Assembly: GCF_014645835.1 (NCBI RefSeq) | Contig: NZ_BMMM01000001.1 | Span: forward strand, 607,962 to 671,961 | DNA length: 64,000 nt | Direction: 5' to 3' | From: Streptomyces albiflavescens | Lineage (GTDB): Bacteria > Actinomycetota > Actinomycetes > Streptomycetales > Streptomycetaceae | Part shown: piece by piece, positions 5,943-14,481 of the stretch | Numbering within the stretch: the first letter of the stretch is position 1 | How the letters are laid out: each line of letters starts with the position of its first letter | Notes under the pieces: generated by a model | Seen by the model: only the letters and a program-made list of their open reading frames with translations | Database searches by the model: none | What the model was told of the DNA's origin: nothing | Translations under genes and position numbers: made by a program

Positions 5943-7997
5943 GTGTTCACGGGGATCGACGAGGTCGACTGGGCCTCGATGCAGCATGCCTACGGAAGTG
6001 CCGAGGACGTACCGGAGTTGCTCCGGGGACTGGCCTCGCCGTGCCCGCAGGAGCGTGAGACCGCCCTCGACGGGATGTACGGGGCCGTGCACCACCAAGG
6101 CGATGTGTACGACTCGACGCTGGCGTCCATCCCCTTCCTGTTCGCGCTCGTCGCACACACCGAACTCTCCGACCGGGGCGGCATCGTGGAGCTGCTCGTC
6201 AGCATCGGTGGAGGGGACGCCGCGGACGGGTTCCCCCACGCCGAGGACGACGTCCTGGTCGACGCCGACGAAGGGGACGGTGCCGACGACAACTACGCGA
6301 TGGCACGGGCCGCGATACGGGCGGGCGCCACGGTCTTCGTCGAACTGGTCGCGGACCGGGATCCGGTGGTTCGCCGCGCGGTGCCGAGCGCGCTCGTGCG
6401 GTTTCTGGACGAACCGGCGCGCGTGCTCAGCCTGTTGAGGGAGCGACTCGACGCCGAGCAGGAGGGCGGCGTCCGGCTCGCACTGGCCGAGGGCCTCGGC
6501 CTGTTCGCGCGGCTGCACACCGAGTCCGCCGCTGCGGCGGTGGACTGTCTGGTGACGCTCTGCGCCGCCCCGGACGATCCGGCACTGCGGCTCGCCGCGC
6601 TGGGTCAGCTCGCCGGCTGCGCACCCGATCGTCTGCCGGCCGACCTCGTGCCCACCGTCGTCGCCCTCCTCCGGGCCAGATCGCGGCGCCCTCGGGTGCC
6701 GGCCGAGCCCGAACGGCCCGATACCGACACGCTCATCGGCCATCTGCGGCGGCTGCGCCCCGCGGACGAGGAGGGCTCCCAGTTGCTGCGGACGCTCCAC
6801 TCGGGGCTCGGCGGCCGCACCGCCGACCGGATCGCCCTGCTCAAGGGGCAGTTGACCAGCGCGGATCCCGCCGACCGGTGCAATGCCGTGTGGATGTCCG
6901 CAGGGCTGTTCCGCGAATGGCGCGCCGACTACGCCGAACCGGTCGCCCTCATCGGCGAGCAACTCACCTCGGACGAGGAGCGGTTGCGCGATGCCGCGGT
7001 GTCCGTCCTGGAGTCCCTGTTCACCCTGGCGGCCCCGGCCGCCGACCGCCTCGCCGTTCTCCTGGAGGCGGACCCGGAGTCCTGGGGGCGCGGGACGCCG
7101 ACACTCGGCCGCCCGCTGAAGGCCTTGGCCAGAGCCGGAGATCCCCGGGCGGTACCCGCGCTGGCCCAGGTGCTGGCGGGGCCCGTCGTGCCGAACGACG
7201 TCGGCTACGCGATCGCGTACCTGGGCCCGGCGGGCCAGGAGCTGGCCCCGCTGCTGAGGGAGCGGCTCCGTGATGTCCCCCTCGACTCCCCGGAAACGTA
7301 CGACCGGGCGGCGCCCCTGTTGGTCGCGCTCGGCACATTGCGGTACGAGGCCGCCCTACCGGAGGTGTTGCGGCTCCTGTACGGCATGCCGCGCGAACTG
7401 CGGCGCCGCGACTGGCTCGTGCAGGCGCTCGCCCGGACTCTCGGGGCGTTCGGGCCGGGCGGGCGTGAGGCGGTGCCGGCGCTGCGTGAGCTGCTGGACG
7501 GCGCATGCGCCGTCACGGCGGCCGACGCGCTCTGGTCGGTGGCGGGGGACGCCGACGCTGTACTTCCCGTACTGCTGCGGGAGTTGGCGGCAGAGCGGGC
7601 GCCGGCCGGACACCCCCGGACCGCCGCCGAAACCCTCGGCCGCCTGGGGCCGTTGGCCGCCCCCGCGCTCCCGGAACTCCACCGCTTGGCCGCCTCCACC
7701 GAGGTGTGGGAGCGGACGGCCGCCGCCTGCGCCCTGTGGGACATCGCCCGGGATCCGGAGCCGGTCCTCCCTGCGCTCCGCTCCGCGTGGCGGCAGAACG
7801 CGTACACCCGCGGCACCGTCACCGGGTGCCTCGCCCGAATGGGGAGCGCGGCCGCCCCCGCCCGGGATCTGGTCCAGGCAGAACTCACCGCCCCACGACG
7901 GCACCGGGCGCGTTCCGGGGGATACGGCAGCCACGACATCTTGGAGGACGAATCGCTCCTGCGCGGCTGCCGCACGGCACTGGATGCCATGCGGTAG
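5943..7997 (+). CDS. HEAT-repeat (PBS lyase HEAT-like) protein
   Basis: 684 residues. The start is the GTG at 5943 (protein begins MFTGIDEVDW), because GGGGAGGA sits 4 bases before it and the promoter-like element lies just upstream; a longer reading from 5898 would begin inside the promoter. The protein is built from many helical pairs with repeated motifs such as DPVVRRAVPSALVRFL, DPALRLAALGQLAG, EERLRDAAVSVLESL and GDPRAVPALAQVLAG. An acidic patch (DDVLVDADEGDGADD, about residues 102-116) lies near the N-terminus. HEAT repeats are protein-binding scaffolds and no enzymatic motif is visible, so the partner is unknown. If the promoter call is right, the protein is induced by DNA damage. Confidence 0.85.
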   Translation: MFTGIDEVDWASMQHAYGSAEDVPELLRGLASPCPQERETALDGMYGAVHHQGDVYDSTLASIPFLFALVAHTELSDRGGIVELLVSIGGGDAADGFPHAEDDVLVDADEGDGADDNYAMARAAIRAGATVFVELVADRDPVVRRAVPSALVRFLDEPARVLSLLRERLDAEQEGGVRLALAEGLGLFARLHTESAAAAVDCLVTLCAAPDDPALRLAALGQLAGCAPDRLPADLVPTVVALLRARSRRPRVPAEPERPDTDTLIGHLRRLRPADEEGSQLLRTLHSGLGGRTADRIALLKGQLTSADPADRCNAVWMSAGLFREWRADYAEPVALIGEQLTSDEERLRDAAVSVLESLFTLAAPAADRLAVLLEADPESWGRGTPTLGRPLKALARAGDPRAVPALAQVLAGPVVPNDVGYAIAYLGPAGQELAPLLRERLRDVPLDSPETYDRAAPLLVALGTLRYEAALPEVLRLLYGMPRELRRRDWLVQALARTLGAFGPGGREAVPALRELLDGACAVTAADALWSVAGDADAVLPVLLRELAAERAPAGHPRTAAETLGRLGPLAAPALPELHRLAASTEVWERTAAACALWDIARDPEPVLPALRSAWRQNAYTRGTVTGCLARMGSAAAPARDLVQAELTAPRRHRARSGGYGSHDILEDESLLRGCRTALDAMR

Positions 7998-8143
7998 CCA
8001 CGGCTCGGTGCCACCGCGACCGGCCCCTCGAGACATCGCGCGGGGCGGCCGCCCGCGCACCGGGCATCACTCACTGCTTACGTGGGGTTACGGTCGGCCT
8101 CCGCTCATGAGATATGCCGCCCCTCGGGCGTACGGCGCAGACA

Positions 8144-8177
8144 CGTCTGCGCGTCCGGTGCCGTGGACGCGCAGACG
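8144..8177 (+). terminator. Terminator hairpin
   Basis: Perfect 13-bp inverted repeat CGTCTGCGCGTCC / GGACGCGCAGACG with an 8-base loop, 147 bases after the HEAT gene. The gap 7998-8388 holds this hairpin and the one at 8316 and no gene that I can see. Confidence 0.6.
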
Positions 8178-8315
8178 CGGTGCGGCACAGCGCGGGCCTG
8201 CGCTCAGATGTGCCGCACGGCAGGTACCCGCCTTCGTGTCGGTTACCTGCGCCTCGACTGACGTTTCCCTTCGTCGTCCGCCCCTCAGCGTTGCGCCGCG
8301 AGGCCGGGTCGGGCA

Positions 8316-8352
8316 CGGGCCGACCGGCCCTGCCGAGGGCCCGGTCGGCCCG
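8316..8352 (-). terminator. Terminator hairpin of the Rv1733c-like gene
   Basis: Perfect 12-bp inverted repeat CGGGCCGACCGG / CCGGTCGGCCCG. The inner CCCT/AGGG pairs can extend the stem. It begins 36 bases past the minus-strand stop at 8389. Confidence 0.65.
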
Positions 8353-8388
8353 CGACGCGCTGCGGCCCGTGCGCGACGAAGCTCCCCC

Positions 8389-8967
8389 TCAGCTAGTCAT
8401 TCGTCCCCACATGGGCCCGACCCGCTCCCACTCCTCGTCCCAGCGCTCGATACGCCGCCGTTCCAGCCGGCCGCGGAAAAGCCGTCCGCCGATGAAAGGC
8501 ACCCCCGCGGCGCTCACGCCGACCAGGACGCCGACCAAGGAGGCCCGCAGCTGGGCCTGGGAGGCGGTGGCGGGCCTGGTGACGAGGCGGCCGTGAGGGT
8601 CGGACCACACGGTGACCGAGGTGCCCGCGGCGGTGCCGGCGAACACCCTCGCCTGGCCCGCGTGCAGAGACCCGTCCGCCGCGGTCCAGCGCACCTTCGC
8701 CCACACGAGATCGCCGCCGGTCTCCATGGCGCTCGCATCGGGCGCGTCCTCGGTGAGCAGGGCGGGGACGGAACGCCACTCGGCGCGCTGCTGGGCGAGA
8801 CCCTGCTCCACGGACTGCGTGGCCGCGAGCCCGGCGAACAGGCCGCCGAGCACGGTGAGCACCCAGGCGACGAGCACGGTCCAGGCCTCCAGGGCATCAC
8901 TGCGTCGCCGTAGCGGGTTGCGTCGCCACCGCCACAGCCACACCTTGGGACCACGGAATGCCGCCAT
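8389..8967 (-). CDS. Rv1733c-family two-TM membrane protein
   Basis: 192 residues. The start is the ATG at 8967 (MAAFRGPKVW), which has a perfect AGGAGG 9 bases upstream; the longer frame from 9135 reads through sequence with no coding character. Features of the family: basic N-terminus WRWRRNPLRRRSDALEAW, a first membrane span (about 27-52), an extracytoplasmic domain with VWAKVRWTAADGS and GTSVTVWSDPHGR, a second span (about 145-165), and a basic cytoplasmic tail ERRRIERWDEEWERV. Mycobacterial Rv1733c is a dormancy (DosR) membrane antigen of unknown biochemical role. Streptomycetes carry several paralogues. Confidence 0.8.
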   Translation of the reverse strand: MAAFRGPKVWLWRWRRNPLRRRSDALEAWTVLVAWVLTVLGGLFAGLAATQSVEQGLAQQRAEWRSVPALLTEDAPDASAMETGGDLVWAKVRWTAADGSLHAGQARVFAGTAAGTSVTVWSDPHGRLVTRPATASQAQLRASLVGVLVGVSAAGVPFIGGRLFRGRLERRRIERWDEEWERVGPMWGRMTS

Positions 8968-9171
8968 CAATGGCATCCTCCTCACAACCGCGCCGACACG
9001 CCACATCTCCCATACGCGCTCGGCCCGCCCGATGCTCACGCCGCGCCCCGCTCCTCCTGCGCCCCAGTTGCCCCGGCGCCCCGCGGCCGAGCCCGGTGAC
9101 GACGGGCGAGAAGCCCGACCGAGACCCGACACCACCGCCCTGACCTGCCGAAATGCCGCACACGGGGGTCG

Positions 9172-9194
9172 CTGTCAGTGGCTGGGTGCAGACT
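9172..9194 (+). promoter_or_regulatory. PafBC/RecA-NDp-like promoter of the BNR gene
   Basis: CTGTCAGTG, an 8-base spacer and CAGACT, the same arrangement as at 5887, 40 bases before the ATG at 9235. Its recurrence upstream of a second gene argues against chance. Confidence 0.5.
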
Positions 9195-9234
9195 GGCCCG
9201 TGTCTGAGACAACGACGTCGCGGAGGTGGTCGGC

Positions 9235-10320
9235 ATGGCCGACGTACTGCTCACCGTAGGCACGCGCAAGGGCCTCTTCATCGGGCGCCGGCGCGGCGGT
9301 GCGTGGGAGTTCGACGAGAGTCCGTACTTCAACGCTCAGGCCGTGTACTCGGTCGCGATCGACACCCGGGGCGAGAGGCCGCGGCTGCTGGCCGGAGGGG
9401 ACAGCGCGCACTGGGGCCCGTCCGTCTTCCACTCCGACGACCTGGGCCGGACGTGGACCGAACCGTCCCGGCCGGCCGTCAAGTTCCCCAAGGACACCGG
9501 CGCTTCGCTGGAGCGCGTCTGGCAGTTGCACCCGGCGGCCGCCGAACCGGACGTGGTGTACGCGGGCACGGAGCCGGCCGCGCTGTACCGCTCGGAGGAC
9601 CGGGGCGAGTCCTTCGAGCTCGTCCGTCCGCTGTGGGAGCACCCCACCCGCTCGCAGTGGGTGCCGGGCGGCGGCGGTGAGGGACTGCACACCATCCTCA
9701 CCGACCGGCGCGACCCGCGCGCGGTGACGGTCGCCGTCTCCACGGCCGGGGTGTTCCGCACCGACGACGGCGGCGGGAGCTGGGCTCCCTCCAACTCGGG
9801 TGTCTCCGCGGTGTTCCTGCCGGATCCGAACCCGGAGTTCGGCCAGTGCGTGCACAAGGTCGCTCAGGACGCGGTGACTCCGGACCGGCTGTATCTGCAG
9901 AATCACTGGGGGGTGTACCGCAGCGACGACGCGGGCCGGCAGTGGACCGACATCGGCGAGGGCCTGCCGTCCACGTTCGGCTTCGCGGCGGCCGCCCATC
10001 CCCACCGCGGCGACACGGCGTACGTCTTCCCGATCAACGCCGACGCGGACCGTGTCCCGGCAGGCCGGCGATGTCGTGTCTACCGCACGGCGGACGCCGG
10101 CAAGAGCTGGGAGCCGCTGGCGGCCGGGCTGCCCGCCGAGGACCACTACGGCACAGTGCTGCGCGACGCACTGTGCACGGACGGCGCGGACCCGGCAGGG
10201 GTGTACTTCGGCAACCGCAACGGCGAGGTGTACGCGTCGGCGGACGACGGCGACAGCTGGCAGCAGCTGGCCTCGCACCTGCCGGACGTGCTGTGCGTAC
10301 GTGCGGCCGTCGTGGCCTGA
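9235..10320 (+). CDS. BNR/sialidase-like beta-propeller protein
   Basis: 361 residues. The start is the ATG at 9235 because GGAGG lies 8 bases before it; a GTG at 9226 would overlap that site. The sequence carries repeated Asp-box-like motifs typical of BNR/exo-alpha-sialidase propellers: [55 protein letters not shown] and [11 protein letters not shown]. The N-terminus [16 protein letters not shown] is shared with actinobacterial exo-alpha-sialidase/WD40-type hypothetical proteins. There is no signal peptide and no sialidase Arg triad is evident, so it is probably a cytoplasmic propeller of unknown ligand. Confidence 0.85.
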   Translation: MADVLLTVGTRKGLFIGRRRGGAWEFDESPYFNAQAVYSVAIDTRGERPRLLAGGDSAHWGPSVFHSDDLGRTWTEPSRPAVKFPKDTGASLERVWQLHPAAAEPDVVYAGTEPAALYRSEDRGESFELVRPLWEHPTRSQWVPGGGGEGLHTILTDRRDPRAVTVAVSTAGVFRTDDGGGSWAPSNSGVSAVFLPDPNPEFGQCVHKVAQDAVTPDRLYLQNHWGVYRSDDAGRQWTDIGEGLPSTFGFAAAAHPHRGDTAYVFPINADADRVPAGRRCRVYRTADAGKSWEPLAAGLPAEDHYGTVLRDALCTDGADPAGVYFGNRNGEVYASADDGDSWQQLASHLPDVLCVRAAVVA

Positions 10321-10493
10321 GGCTTTCTGATACCTCACCGCATCACACAAGATCATTCGGGAGGCTCCAACGGACCACGAACAAGCGCACCTTGTCTCGG
10401 GAGCACCCGGTTCGTCAACGTACCGGTCATCCTCGGTCGCCCCACGGACACCGGGTTGATCTCCGCTGTGTGTACGGCAGTAGGGTGACGCCC

Positions 10494-11171
10494 GTGGCAC
10501 CACGACCGTTGCATGAAATCGTCGAACCGGGCTGGGCGAAAGCTCTGGAACCCGTGGCCGGACGGATCGCCGAGATGGGCGACTTCCTACGCGCGGAGAT
10601 CGCCGCGGGACGCACCTACCTCCCGGCGGGGGCGAATGTCCTGCGGGCCTTCCAGCAGCCCTTCGACGAGGTACGCGTCCTCATCGTCGGGCAGGACCCG
10701 TATCCGACACCGGGGCACGCGGTGGGACTGTCGTTCTCCGTCGCGCCGGACGTACGTCCGCTGCCTCCCAGCCTGATCAACATCTTCCGTGAACTGAACT
10801 CCGACCTCGGGCTGCCCCAGCCGTCCAATGGTGATCTGACGCCGTGGAGCCAGCAGGGCGTACTGCTGCTCAACAGGGCGCTCACCACGGCTCCGCGCAG
10901 CCCGGGCGCGCATCGGGACAAGGGCTGGGAGGAGGTCACCGAGCAGGCGATCCGCGCACTGGCCGCGCGCGGCGGGCCCCTGGTGTCGATCCTGTGGGGC
11001 CGCGACGCCCGCAACCTCCGCCCGCTCCTCGGCGACCTCCCGTCGGTGGAGTCCCCGCACCCCTCCCCCTACTCCGCGGACCGCGGCTTCTTCGGCTCCC
11101 GCCCCTTCAGCCGCGCCAACGACCTGCTCGCCAGGCAGGGAGCGGAGCCGGTGGACTGGCGCCTGCCGTGA
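10494..11171 (+). CDS. ung: Uracil-DNA glycosylase (family 1)
   Basis: 225 residues. It removes uracil from DNA as the first step of base-excision repair. The water-activating motif [17 protein letters not shown] is present (catalytic Asp68), as are [10 protein letters not shown] for the Asn-containing uracil pocket and HPSPYS (His189) near the C-terminus. The GTG at 10494 is preferred, giving [12 protein letters not shown] as in other streptomycete Ung proteins; a GTG at 10485 adds three residues. The stop overlaps the start of the next gene (GTGA), so the two are translationally coupled. Length is normal for the family. Confidence 0.95.
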   Translation: MAPRPLHEIVEPGWAKALEPVAGRIAEMGDFLRAEIAAGRTYLPAGANVLRAFQQPFDEVRVLIVGQDPYPTPGHAVGLSFSVAPDVRPLPPSLINIFRELNSDLGLPQPSNGDLTPWSQQGVLLLNRALTTAPRSPGAHRDKGWEEVTEQAIRALAARGGPLVSILWGRDARNLRPLLGDLPSVESPHPSPYSADRGFFGSRPFSRANDLLARQGAEPVDWRLP

Positions 11172-12154
11172 CCCGGGGCGGCGCACTGCCGGCTGTGCTG
11201 GCCGTGGACTCGGGAGGGTCGGGGCTGCGCGCCGTGCTCGCCGTGCGAGGGGAGCCCTTCGGTGCTCCGCTGGCCTCGAAGGAACCGGTCCGTACGGGCC
11301 CGCGTGGCATCGACGCAGGGCATCTGCTGGAGCAACTGCTTCCGATGGCGCGGCGGTTGATGGCGGCGGCAGGGGTCGATGGGCTCGGGGCCGTCGCCGT
11401 CGGAGCCGCTGGCCTGGCCACGCTCGGCGCCGAGCTGCGCGCCGAGCTGCCGTCGGCGCTGAAGCGTGAACTCGGTGTGCGTCGGCTCGCGTTGGCCGCC
11501 GACGCGGTGACCGCGTACGCGGGTGCGCTCGGCCATCAGCCAGGTGCCGTGATCGCCGCGGGCACCGGCATGATCGCCATCGGAACCGATCTGACGAGTT
11601 GGCGCAGGGCCGATGGGTGGGGCCATCTGCTCGGCGACTGCGGCGGCGGGGCGTGGATCGGCCGCGCGGGCTTGGAGGCGGCCCTGCGGGCCTTCGACGG
11701 GCGCCGGGGCGGCTCGACGGCGCTGCTGGAGCGCGCGGAGGGGATGTTCGGCCCGGTATCGGACCTGCCGGGCAAACTGTATCCGCGCACCGACCGGCCC
11801 GCCGTCCTCGCCTCCTTCGCCCCCGAGGTGGCCGCCTGCGCCGGGCGCGATCCGGTGGCGGCGGACATTCTTCGTGCGGCCGCCCGGCACATGGCCGAGT
11901 CGGCGGCCGCGGTCTGCCCGGCCGATGGTGAGGCCCAAGTCGCCGTCACCGGGGGCCTGTTCAAGATGGGCGACGCCCTCCTCGCGCCTCTGGGTGAGGA
12001 GCTGGCGGAGCAACTGCCGCACGCCCGGCGGGTGCCGGCCGCCGGAGACCCGGTGGACGGCGCCCTGCGCATCGCCGTCGATCTCGCGAACGACGAGCTC
12101 GCACTCCCCCGTGACCAGCGGATGCTGTACGTAGTGACCGAAAAGACGGATTGA
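11168..12154 (+). CDS. BadF/BadG-type ATPase, probable N-acetylglucosamine kinase
   Basis: 328 residues from a GTG overlapping the ung stop. ASKHA fold: phosphate-1 motif [14 protein letters not shown] at residues 9-22, phosphate-2 [30 protein letters not shown] (sugar and Gly-rich region), and adenosine motif [15 protein letters not shown] near the C-terminus. These fit eukaryotic-type GlcNAc kinase of the BcrAD/BadFG family, which phosphorylates GlcNAc at the 6-position. Coupling to ung is probably a genomic habit of streptomycetes and not a pathway link. The substrate is not proven by sequence. Confidence 0.85.
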   Translation: MTRGGALPAVLAVDSGGSGLRAVLAVRGEPFGAPLASKEPVRTGPRGIDAGHLLEQLLPMARRLMAAAGVDGLGAVAVGAAGLATLGAELRAELPSALKRELGVRRLALAADAVTAYAGALGHQPGAVIAAGTGMIAIGTDLTSWRRADGWGHLLGDCGGGAWIGRAGLEAALRAFDGRRGGSTALLERAEGMFGPVSDLPGKLYPRTDRPAVLASFAPEVAACAGRDPVAADILRAAARHMAESAAAVCPADGEAQVAVTGGLFKMGDALLAPLGEELAEQLPHARRVPAAGDPVDGALRIAVDLANDELALPRDQRMLYVVTEKTD

Positions 12155-12319
12155 TCCGCCCTGTCGGACAAGTGCAGTTGACGCAGGCCGCAGGACGTGG
12201 TGCGTCGATACTGATCACTTCTGATCCTTACGTAACTCATCAGACAAAAGCGGACGGAAACCGCTCACCTGCACCCTCCCCGAACAGGGGAGCCCAAGAA
12301 GCCAGTAACATGCGGCGCC

Positions 12320-13243
12320 ATGAGCTCCCCCACTGGGCCCGCGTCCGGCCTGCCAGTACGAATGCCGCGACCCCGCCAGCCCGGGCGGCACCGCCGCCCG
12401 GAACCCCTGGCGGCTCCCGAGGGCGCGCCCGCGCTCGTCCTCGCGGTGCCGGGCACCCCCAGCGCGGCCACGCGCAGCCTCGCCGAGGAGGTCGTGAGCA
12501 TCGCGCGCTCCGAGCTCCCCGGCCTCGACGCTCGGATCGGATACCTCGACGGGGACGACGCCGAGTTCCGCACCCTGCAGTCCGTGCTGACGCACGCCGC
12601 CGAGGAGCGGGCCGCGCGCTTCGAGCAGGCCCGCGCCGCCGGTGCTGATGTGACCGAGCCCGACGGCCCCGTCGCCATCGTGGTGCCGCTGCTCGCCAGC
12701 CCGGACAACGCGCTGCTGCGCCGGGTCCGCCAGGCCGTCATGGACAGCCGGGTCGCGGCCGATCTCACCGATGTGCTCGGCCCGCACCCGCTGCTCGCCG
12801 AGGCGCTGCACGTGCGCCTGTCCGAGGCGGGTCTGGCCCGCGCCGACCGCGCCCGGCTCTTCACCGTGGCGACCGCCGCGGACGGCATCATCCTCGCCTC
12901 CGTGGGCGGCGAGGAGGCCGTGCAGGCGGCCGGGATCACCGGCATGCTGCTCGCCGCGCGGCTCGCCGTGCCGGTGATGGCGGCGGCGCTCGACGAGGAG
13001 GGCGCGATCGCGGCCACCGCCGCGCAGCTGCGCGGCTCGGGCTCCCAGCAGCTCGCGCTCGCGCCGTACCTGATCGGACCGGAACTCGACGCGGGCCTGC
13101 TCGACGCGGCCGCCAAGGAGGCGGGCTGCTCCGCCGCCGAGGCGCTCGGCCCCTACCCGGCGATCGGCAAGCTGGCGCTGGCCAAGTACACGACCGCGCT
13201 GGGCATCGCCCCGCAGCAGTCGCAGGGCACGCCGGTCCGCTAG
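12320..13243 (+). CDS. CbiX/SirB-like protein without the chelatase His
   Basis: 307 residues. The two-lobed CbiX-type sirohydrochlorin chelatase fold is visible (RSLAEEVVSIARSELPGLDA, IVVPLLASPDNALLRRVRQAV, GPHPLLAEAL, VMAAALDEEG, LALAPYLIGPEL). In true chelatases the first strand ends VAHGSR, with a metal-binding His. Here it reads ALVLAVPGTPSAA, so that His is absent, although GPHPLLAEALHVRL keeps two His residues. A Pro/Arg-rich N-terminal leader of about 35 residues precedes the fold. Chelatase activity is therefore doubtful and a different role is possible. No clear ribosome site precedes the ATG at 12320. Confidence 0.75.
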   Translation: MSSPTGPASGLPVRMPRPRQPGRHRRPEPLAAPEGAPALVLAVPGTPSAATRSLAEEVVSIARSELPGLDARIGYLDGDDAEFRTLQSVLTHAAEERAARFEQARAAGADVTEPDGPVAIVVPLLASPDNALLRRVRQAVMDSRVAADLTDVLGPHPLLAEALHVRLSEAGLARADRARLFTVATAADGIILASVGGEEAVQAAGITGMLLAARLAVPVMAAALDEEGAIAATAAQLRGSGSQQLALAPYLIGPELDAGLLDAAAKEAGCSAAEALGPYPAIGKLALAKYTTALGIAPQQSQGTPVR

Positions 13244-13275
13244 CCGTCCGGCACACCGGTACCAGAACACCGTCC

Positions 13276-13304
13276 GGGCCCGTTCCTCCGAGAGGAGCGG
13301 GCCC
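13276..13304. terminator. Bidirectional terminator between convergent genes
   Basis: 13-bp stem GGGCCCGTTCCTC / GAGGAGCGGGCCC (one G-T pair) with a 3-base loop, between the stops at 13243 (+) and 13330 (-). Confidence 0.8.
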
Positions 13305-13329
13305 CGACGGCGTACGACGCGGGCCGAGG

Positions 13330-14376
13330 TCAGCCGAAGACCACGCAGGACGCGGCGGGAGCCTCGACCGAGCCGCCGCGTCGCGGCATGCCTGTGTCCG
13401 GGTCGACCACGAACCAGGTCACGTCGCCGGAGCGCTCGTTCGCGGCGTACAGGTAACGGCCCGAGGGGTCGAGGGCCAGCGCGCGCGGCCAGGTGCCGCC
13501 GCAGGGCACCGTGGCGATCAGCCGCAGCCCCTCGCCGACCGCGTCGGGCGTGAGCACGGAGACGACGTCCTGGCCCCGTGTGGCGGTCCATACGAAGCGG
13601 CCGTCGCGCGACACGACGATGCCCGAGGGGTACGCGTCGCCATTCGGGACGCCCGACAGCACCGGTGTCTCGCCGACCGGACGCAGCCCGCCTTCCGCGG
13701 CGTCCCAGCGGCAGACGGTGACGGTGGGCGCGAGTTCATTGAGTACGAACGCGTGTTCGCCGCGTGGGTGGAACACGAGGTGGCGGGGGCCGGAGCCGGG
13801 GCGCAGCGCGATTTCCCGGTGCAGCGTGAGGGTTCCGCCGTCCAGCGCGCACACGCGTACGGAGTCCGTGCCGAGGTCGACGCTCACCGCCCAGCGGCCG
13901 CTGGGGTCGGGCTGCACCTGGTGGGCGTGCGGCCCCTGCTGGCGCGGGGTGTGCGGGCCCGAGCCGGTGTGCTGGAGCACGCTGGAGGCGGCGCCCGCGA
14001 GCCCGCCGCCGGGGCGGACGGGCACGGCGGTGACGCTGCCGGAGCCGTAGTTGGCGGTCAGAACGTGTCCGGCGAAGACGCTGAGGTGCGTCGGGCCGCT
14101 GCCGCCGACCGGCACGGGCGGCCCGGTCAGTTCCGGCTTGTCGCCCTTCACGCGGTACGCCGCCACCGCACCGTCGGCCGTCTCGCTGACCGCGTAGAGC
14201 ATGTCCCGCTCGGACGACAGGGCGAGGTACGAGGGGTCGGGAACGCCGTCCACCGCGCTCAGGACGGTCAGCGCGCCGCTGCCCGGGTCCACGGCCGCGG
14301 TGATGACGCCGAGGCCTCCCGCCGCCGTGAACGAGCCGATGAACGCCCGTTGTTGCCGCCTGTCGCCGTCTGCCAC
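13330..14376 (-). CDS. Lactonase family beta-propeller (6-phosphogluconolactonase-like)
   Basis: 348 residues from a GTG with GAGGGG about 6 bases upstream. Seven-bladed propeller of the YbhE/cycloisomerase-2 family, with the signature blocks FIGSFTAAGGLGVI, DGVPDPSYLALSSERDMLYA, GSGPTHLSVFAGHVLTANYG, GPHAHQVQPDPSGRW, GSGPRHLVFHPRGEHAFVLNEL and WPRALALDPSGRYLYAANER. Family members hydrolyse 6-phosphogluconolactone in the pentose-phosphate pathway or related lactones; which one cannot be told here. There is no signal peptide. A terminator hairpin follows the stop. Confidence 0.88.
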   Translation of the reverse strand: MADGDRRQQRAFIGSFTAAGGLGVITAAVDPGSGALTVLSAVDGVPDPSYLALSSERDMLYAVSETADGAVAAYRVKGDKPELTGPPVPVGGSGPTHLSVFAGHVLTANYGSGSVTAVPVRPGGGLAGAASSVLQHTGSGPHTPRQQGPHAHQVQPDPSGRWAVSVDLGTDSVRVCALDGGTLTLHREIALRPGSGPRHLVFHPRGEHAFVLNELAPTVTVCRWDAAEGGLRPVGETPVLSGVPNGDAYPSGIVVSRDGRFVWTATRGQDVVSVLTPDAVGEGLRLIATVPCGGTWPRALALDPSGRYLYAANERSGDVTWFVVDPDTGMPRRGGSVEAPAASCVVFG

Positions 14377-14481
14377 TGCTGTCCCCTCTCGGTCCCGCGC
14401 CGTTCGGGGCGACGGTAGCAGTCGACGATCGACGGTCTAGACCAAGGCGGCGATCCGAGGACGGCCTCCTGGAGTGGCGTC

